Shown here: piece after piece, positions 34,743 through 40,452 of the stretch | Layout of the letters: each line of letters opens with the position of its first letter | Numbering within the stretch: position 1 is the stretch's first letter | NCBI GenBank assembly: GCA_938039675.1 | Contig: CALHUI010000021.1 | Coordinates: forward strand, 1-40,452 | DNA length: 40,452 nt | DNA from: an uncultured Cytophagales bacterium | GTDB lineage: Bacteria; Bacteroidota; Bacteroidia; Cytophagales; Thermoflexibacteraceae | Direction of reading: 5' to 3' | Notes under the pieces: generated by a model | Databases searched by the model: none | What the model was told of the DNA's origin: nothing | What the model saw: the letters and a program-made list of their open reading frames with translations, nothing else | Position numbers and translations under genes: made by a program

Positions 34743-36083
34743 ATGAAAAATAAGTTCCTACTGTTCATCACATTTATTGCCGCATTTGGCGGCTTTTTAT
34801 TTGGCTTTGATACAGCTGTTATTGCCGGGGCAATTCCCTTCGTCAAAACCTATTTTCAGCTAGACGAAATCGGCGAAGGCTGGGCTGTGGGTTGTGCCAT
34901 TATCGGCTGTGCTATCGGGGCGGCAAGCTCGGGCGCACTCAGCGACCGATTCGGGCGCAAGCTCGTGCTCATTGCCACTGGTATTTTTTTCACGCTGTCA
35001 GCTATTGTAACGGCCATCGCCACTTCTTTCGACCTGTTTATTATTTTTCGCATTGTGGGCGGCTTAGGCATCGGTGCAGCCTCCGTTCTTTGCCCTACCT
35101 ATATCTCCGAAATATCGCCCGCCAATGTACGCGGAAGACTTGTTTCGCTGAATCAGTTGATGATTGTTATCGGCATTTTGATAGTGTACATTTCCAACTA
35201 CTTGCTGGTGGGCTTGGGTGAGAACAATTGGCGATGGATGCTTGGCGTGGAAACTGCGCCTGCTTTGCTTTTCCTGATAGCCCTGCTGTTTGTGCCGGAG
35301 AGCCCGCGTTGGTCGGTGCAAAACAACCGCGCAGATGAGGCGTTGCAGGTGCTTACCAAAATCAATGGCGCTGCTTTTGCCGAGAGTGCAATGATAGAAA
35401 TTAAAGATTCGCTTGCGGGAAGCAACCGCGAGCAGGTAAATTTTGGCAGCCTGTTTAAAGGCAAAATGGGCTATGTGATTACCATTGGTACGCTGCTGGC
35501 TTGCTTTCAGCAAATCACAGGCATCAACGCAATTATTTATTACGCACCAACAATTTTTATGAAAGCAGGTGCGGGCGTTGGTTCGGCTTTTTGGCAATCT
35601 ATCATCATTGGAGTAATTAACCTGTCGTTTACCTTCGTGGCTATCTGGCTGATAGACCGCGCGGGGCGCAAGTCGCTGATGTTGTGGGGTGCGGCAGGTA
35701 TGGCTATTTCGCTGGGCATTTTGGTTGCAGCTTTTGCTCTGAATAAGTTGGAGGGTTATTGGGTGCTGTTTGCCATTTTGGGCTATATCGCATCTTTTGC
35801 CGCTTCGCTTGCCCCCGTGATGTGGGTAGTGGTTGCCGAACTGTATCCGAACCGCATTCGGGGTGCTGCTATGTCGTTTTCTATCTTCCTACATTGGTCA
35901 TCTACGTTCTTGGTTGTTCAGACTTTTCCATGGATTTTGCAAAACGCAGGCGGCGCAATGGCATTCGGCATTTTTGCCGTGCTAAGTGTCATTACCTTAC
36001 TCTTTGTGCAGCGCTTCATCCCCGAAACGAAAGGAAAATCACTGGAAGAAATTCAGCAGGAGCTCGGCCTGTCTCATCATTAA
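34743..36083 (+). CDS. Sugar:proton symporter, MFS sugar porter family
   Basis: A 446-residue inner-membrane protein with 12 predicted helices. Sugar-porter signatures are visible: GFDTAVIAGAIPF in helix 1, GALSDRFGRK in the 2-3 loop, PESPRW after helix 6, QQITGINAIIYYAPTIF in helix 7, DRAGRK in the 8-9 loop and PETKGKSLEEI at the end. These match XylE/GalP/AraE-type symporters; the sugar cannot be told. The ATG at 34743 is preferred because the only longer start lies before the transcription start. It stands alone between the cbb3 operon and a bidirectional terminator, with no sugar kinase or isomerase nearby. Confidence 0.92.
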   Translation: MKNKFLLFITFIAAFGGFLFGFDTAVIAGAIPFVKTYFQLDEIGEGWAVGCAIIGCAIGAASSGALSDRFGRKLVLIATGIFFTLSAIVTAIATSFDLFIIFRIVGGLGIGAASVLCPTYISEISPANVRGRLVSLNQLMIVIGILIVYISNYLLVGLGENNWRWMLGVETAPALLFLIALLFVPESPRWSVQNNRADEALQVLTKINGAAFAESAMIEIKDSLAGSNREQVNFGSLFKGKMGYVITIGTLLACFQQITGINAIIYYAPTIFMKAGAGVGSAFWQSIIIGVINLSFTFVAIWLIDRAGRKSLMLWGAAGMAISLGILVAAFALNKLEGYWVLFAILGYIASFAASLAPVMWVVVAELYPNRIRGAAMSFSIFLHWSSTFLVVQTFPWILQNAGGAMAFGIFAVLSVITLLFVQRFIPETKGKSLEEIQQELGLSHH

Positions 36084-36128
36084 ATTTGGTGTTTGCGTAC
36101 CCGCAACCTGATTCGAGTATGCGATTAA

Positions 36129-36170
36129 CAGAAAACCCGATGCATCCGTGCAAGTGCATCAGGTTTTCTG
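36129..36170. terminator. Bidirectional terminator between symporter and guaB
   Basis: Stem of CAGAAAACC (36129-36137) with GGTTTTCTG (36162-36170) and GATGCA (36139-36144) with TGCATC (36155-36160), with one mismatch between and a 10-nt loop. A-rich and T-rich arms let it serve both converging genes. Confidence 0.75.
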
Positions 36171-36190
36171 CTGCTGTTACAGACCTTTTT

Positions 36191-37684
<1,494 letters not shown>

Positions 37685-37696
37685 TTATTTGCCACG

Positions 37697-37704
37697 CAAA
37701 GATA
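37697..37704 (-). promoter_or_regulatory. -7 box for guaB
   Basis: TATCTTTG on the minus strand matches TAnnTTTG; the predicted leader is about 27 bases to the ATG at 37663. Confidence 0.55.
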
Positions 37705-37738
37705 AAGGATAAAGCGGAGAAACTTGCGAACAGTACAA

Positions 37739-37781
37739 AAATAAAAATCCCGACAGGGGCTTAACACGACCTGTCGGGATT
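37739..37781 (-). terminator. Terminator of the second TonB-dependent receptor gene
   Basis: Perfect 12-bp stem AATCCCGACAGG (37746-37757) with its complement (37770-37781), 12-nt loop, followed on the minus strand by a T-rich run. It lies 43 bases past the receptor's stop, before the guaB promoter. Confidence 0.85.
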
Positions 37782-37824
37782 GGTTGTCGGCCCGATGTGC
37801 GGACGCAGACCTACGTGCAGCTGA

Positions 37825-40452
37825 TTAGAAGTTGGCGCTGATGCTGAAATAATAATAGCCGCCGTTGAAACCGAACTGCGTAGCGTTACGGCTGTAAATA
37901 AAGCGGTTAAATGAGGTGTTATCTAGCGACGTAGTGCGGGTTGGCGTAGGCCATTGGTTTGCACGCAGCGGGTCGGGATACACATCAAAAAGGTTGTTAG
38001 CGCCTACCATAACACCTATATTTTTGGTGATGCGGTAGTTTACGTTCAGGTCAGTAACCACTTTTGGCGAAAATGTTTCGTCTAATGCAGGGTTAGCAGG
38101 GTCATAAGATTCTACGCGGCCGAAACGAGTGAGGCGCAAGTTGGTACCCAAACTACCTACCTTGTAGTTCAAACCAAGTGTGTATTTGCTGCGAGGCTGC
38201 GCCAATTCTAAGCGGGCGCGCTCCTGACGGTTGAACAAAATGTTGCCAAACTGGTCAGGAGGCAGTGTTTCCGAAACTTTCGGGTCGCCTTGTACTTCGG
38301 TGCGGTTCATATTGCCCGCCAAAGTTAGGGTTAGCGTACCTGTTCCAATAGGCTGATTGCCGCTCAATACCACGTCTAAACCTCTGGTACGTGTGTTCAC
38401 GGCATTTGTAAAGAATACGGCGGCATTTACTTCCTGCTGGCCGGCTTGGTCAAGAATTTGTGCGATGCGCTGACCTGTGGGGGAAGTGCCGCGCTGGAAT
38501 TGCCCCGTTAATACGATGCGGTCGTTAATATCAATCTGATAGGCATCTATGGTCAGGCTGATGTTATCAGTAATTTGCGAGGTAGCACCAAGGCTGATGT
38601 TTACAGAGGTTTCTGCTTTGAGTTTAGGAATACCAAATGCGTTGGCAACAGGGCTGCCATTGCGGAATGTACCCTGCTGGCGAGGCTGCAAGCCCAAACC
38701 CGGCACGGATACGAACACCGTAGAAATGGCACTGAATGCACTCTGGTGTACCGAAGGTGCACGGAAACCGTTGGAAATAGCACCACGGATAGAGAACGCA
38801 TCAGCAAATTTGTAACGTGCGCTCAACTTACCGGCAAAGTTGCTACCGAAGTCGCTGTAATTTTCAAAGCGACCGGCCACGTTTACCAGTAGTTTATTGG
38901 TCAGGTCAGACTCTAAGTCCAAGTATGCACCCAACACATTGCGGCTTTGATTAATAGCATTGGTTGGTTGAAAGCCGGGAAATACCTGTGCGCCGCCTGC
39001 TCTGCCCGAAGCAGGGTCATAGTTGCGCCAAGAGGCTTCTTCACCTGCTTCGATGGAGTACTGGTCTATGCGGAAGTTCAAACCTGCCGCTATGTTGAAG
39101 GTTTTCAGACCGACTGCTTTACCGAAATCCTTAGACACGCCGAAGTCAGTTGTGTTTTGATTGAAACCTAATGTGCCGGCATAAAATTCAGTCTGTGCAC
39201 GTGCTCCTAAGGCAAACTGGGAAGCATTATTTGAATTTTTGACATCAAAACGAAATGAGTTGCCGCCATATACGTTGGACAAATCCCAGCGCCAACCGTT
39301 GCCAAATTCACCGCTCAGACCTGCCAAGAATGACCTGTCCCAAATGGTAGAATGAATTTGCGGTAAAAATCCGTTGGGGTACAGGTCGGTAATCACCTGT
39401 GTAGTTTGGAAAGGATAGCGGTAGAAGCCAGCAGCCTGTCCGCGGCGATAGTTCAGCATCCCGGTAAAGTAGAAATTGGTCTTTTTACCGATTCGCAAGT
39501 CGCCATTGACCATGCCGCCGAAGTTGTCCACCTTAGAGTTACCTATTTGCATGTTTTTGGCACGGCTGAAACCTCGTTGTGCAATCAATGCCTCGTCTTG
39601 TTCAAACAGTTGCTGGCGGCGGTCAATGTCGGTGCCTGTGTTCCAGTTGATATAAACCGGGCCTTTATAGTCGCCTGCGCGATTGGTGGGTTCACGGAAT
39701 CGAAAGTCGCCCGCAAAGCTGATAGTACCTGCTTTGCCTACTTTCAAACCATGGTAAACACCGAGGTTAAGTGCTCTTCCGTCTCCTGCATAGTGCCGTC
39801 CCCAATGGAGGTTTGCCGAAGTGCCGACCTCTTTCTTCATTACCACGTTAATAACCCCTGCAATTGCATCAGAGCCGTATTGGGAGGCTGCTCCATCGCG
39901 CAGCACCTCGATGCGTTCAATGGCAGCGGCAGGAATTGCGTTCAGGTCAGTACCTACCGAGCCACGCCCTACAGTGCCATTTACGTTGGTAAGAGCCTGA
40001 TTGTGGCGGCGTTTGCCGTTTAACAAAACCAGCACTTGGTCGGGGCCAAGGCCGCGCAGGGTAGCAGGGTCTATGTGGTCGGTACCGTCGGCTATTGTCT
40101 GGCGGGCAGAATTAAACGAAGGTGCCACCATGTTAATCATTTGCGTAGGCTCAATTTGTCCTGTCATTTGCAGGTCTTTCATCGTAATTACATCTACTGG
40201 CACGGGCGTTTCCACGTTTGTACGCACGGCAGCAGAGCGAGAACCTAACACAACTACATCGGAAAGGCTAACAATGTCTTCTTCCAGTTTGACATCTAAT
40301 GTAACAGGCTCAGAGCCAATGGTTACACTTTGTTCCAAAGTCTTGTAACCGATAAATGAAAAACGGATTTTGTAATTGCCTTGTTTGAGTTGCAGGCCAA
40401 AGTTACCTTCGGCGTTAGTAACTGTTCCTTGCGAACCACCCGCAACAGCAAC
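37825..40452 (-). CDS. TonB-dependent receptor, 5' end outside the window
   Basis: Outer-membrane importer driven by TonB. The reading frame is open through the right edge, so the signal peptide and start are missing; about 875 codons are visible. In order: the end of a carboxypeptidase regulatory-like domain (GTVTNAEGNFGLQLKQGNYK and FSFIGYKTLEQSV); the plug domain (VPVDVITMKDLQMTGQ, LRGLGPDQVLVLLNGKRRH, IPAAAIERIEVLRDGAASQYGSDAIAGVINVVMK); and a 22-strand-type barrel with AYKFADAFSIRGAISNGFRAPS and a C-terminal aromatic end (YYYFSISANF). This is the siderophore/vitamin receptor layout, not SusC. A metal or cofactor substrate is plausible but unproven. No susD-like gene is seen on the downstream side. 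Confidence 0.92.
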   Translation of the reverse strand, partial: VAVAGGSQGTVTNAEGNFGLQLKQGNYKIRFSFIGYKTLEQSVTIGSEPVTLDVKLEEDIVSLSDVVVLGSRSAAVRTNVETPVPVDVITMKDLQMTGQIEPTQMINMVAPSFNSARQTIADGTDHIDPATLRGLGPDQVLVLLNGKRRHNQALTNVNGTVGRGSVGTDLNAIPAAAIERIEVLRDGAASQYGSDAIAGVINVVMKKEVGTSANLHWGRHYAGDGRALNLGVYHGLKVGKAGTISFAGDFRFREPTNRAGDYKGPVYINWNTGTDIDRRQQLFEQDEALIAQRGFSRAKNMQIGNSKVDNFGGMVNGDLRIGKKTNFYFTGMLNYRRGQAAGFYRYPFQTTQVITDLYPNGFLPQIHSTIWDRSFLAGLSGEFGNGWRWDLSNVYGGNSFRFDVKNSNNASQFALGARAQTEFYAGTLGFNQNTTDFGVSKDFGKAVGLKTFNIAAGLNFRIDQYSIEAGEEASWRNYDPASGRAGGAQVFPGFQPTNAINQSRNVLGAYLDLESDLTNKLLVNVAGRFENYSDFGSNFAGKLSARYKFADAFSIRGAISNGFRAPSVHQSAFSAISTVFVSVPGLGLQPRQQGTFRNGSPVANAFGIPKLKAETSVNISLGATSQITDNISLTIDAYQIDINDRIVLTGQFQRGTSPTGQRIAQILDQAGQQEVNAAVFFTNAVNTRTRGLDVVLSGNQPIGTGTLTLTLAGNMNRTEVQGDPKVSETLPPDQFGNILFNRQERARLELAQPRSKYTLGLNYKVGSLGTNLRLTRFGRVESYDPANPALDETFSPKVVTDLNVNYRITKNIGVMVGANNLFDVYPDPLRANQWPTPTRTTSLDNTSFNRFIYSRNATQFGFNGGYYYFSISANF

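Overview
This window is chromosomal DNA from a member of the Bacteroidota, most likely a Cytophagales-type bacterium. Evidence: at least eleven copies of the Bacteroidota -7 promoter box (TAnnTTTG) sit just upstream of gene starts; two large TonB-dependent receptors carry carboxypeptidase-like N-terminal domains; cbb3 oxidase subunits N and O are fused; ribosomal protein bTHX is present; and there are several Bacteroidota-typical small proteins. Lineage below phylum is inference. I see no tRNA, rRNA, CRISPR array, intact insertion sequence or prophage.

Layout. 1-6505 (minus strand): 5' end of fabH, rpmF and yceD, then a periplasmic DegP/HtrA protease, an OmpA-family protein with a beta-propeller, and the translation cluster infC-rpmI-rplT. 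6575-11562 (minus): a small membrane-anchored unknown downstream of lysS, and a TonB-dependent receptor. 11709-13015 (plus): kdsA of the metal-dependent class and the 37-residue bTHX gene. 13098-18091: a GNAT/FemAB-like protein (minus), then (plus) a triple-GAF/SpoIIE phosphatase, a SpoIIAA-like small protein and a DUF6150-like secreted protein. 18291-22870 (minus): a tightly packed leuS-MFS exporter-nadD operon. 22963-24748 (minus): a decayed nuclease-like gene remnant and a DUF2157 membrane protein. 24870-25943 (plus): prfA. 26043-30500 (minus): a membrane unknown with a Uma2 nuclease-like gene, and a large PAS-repeat membrane sensor without a kinase domain. 30721-34501 (plus): cbb3 oxidase operon ccoS-ccoNO-ccoQ-ccoP. 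34743-36083 (plus): a sugar/proton symporter. 36191-40452 (minus): guaB and a second TonB-dependent receptor that runs off the window.

How the genes work together. Much of the window is housekeeping: translation (bL32, bL20, bL35, IF-3, LysRS, LeuRS, RF1, bTHX), envelope (FabH, KdsA, DegP, OmpA-like, receptors), NAD and GMP synthesis, and microaerobic respiration. The accessory interest lies in four places. First, the phosphatase plus SpoIIAA-like pair could be a partner-switching signalling module. Second, CcoP has an unusual order, with an extra haem-c domain at the N terminus. Third, a kinase-less PAS sensor is divergent from the oxidase operon. Fourth, a diverged intergenic repeat with inverted-repeat structure occurs upstream of two small genes. 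I found no convincing wholly new multi-gene system. These are the best candidates and are graded accordingly.
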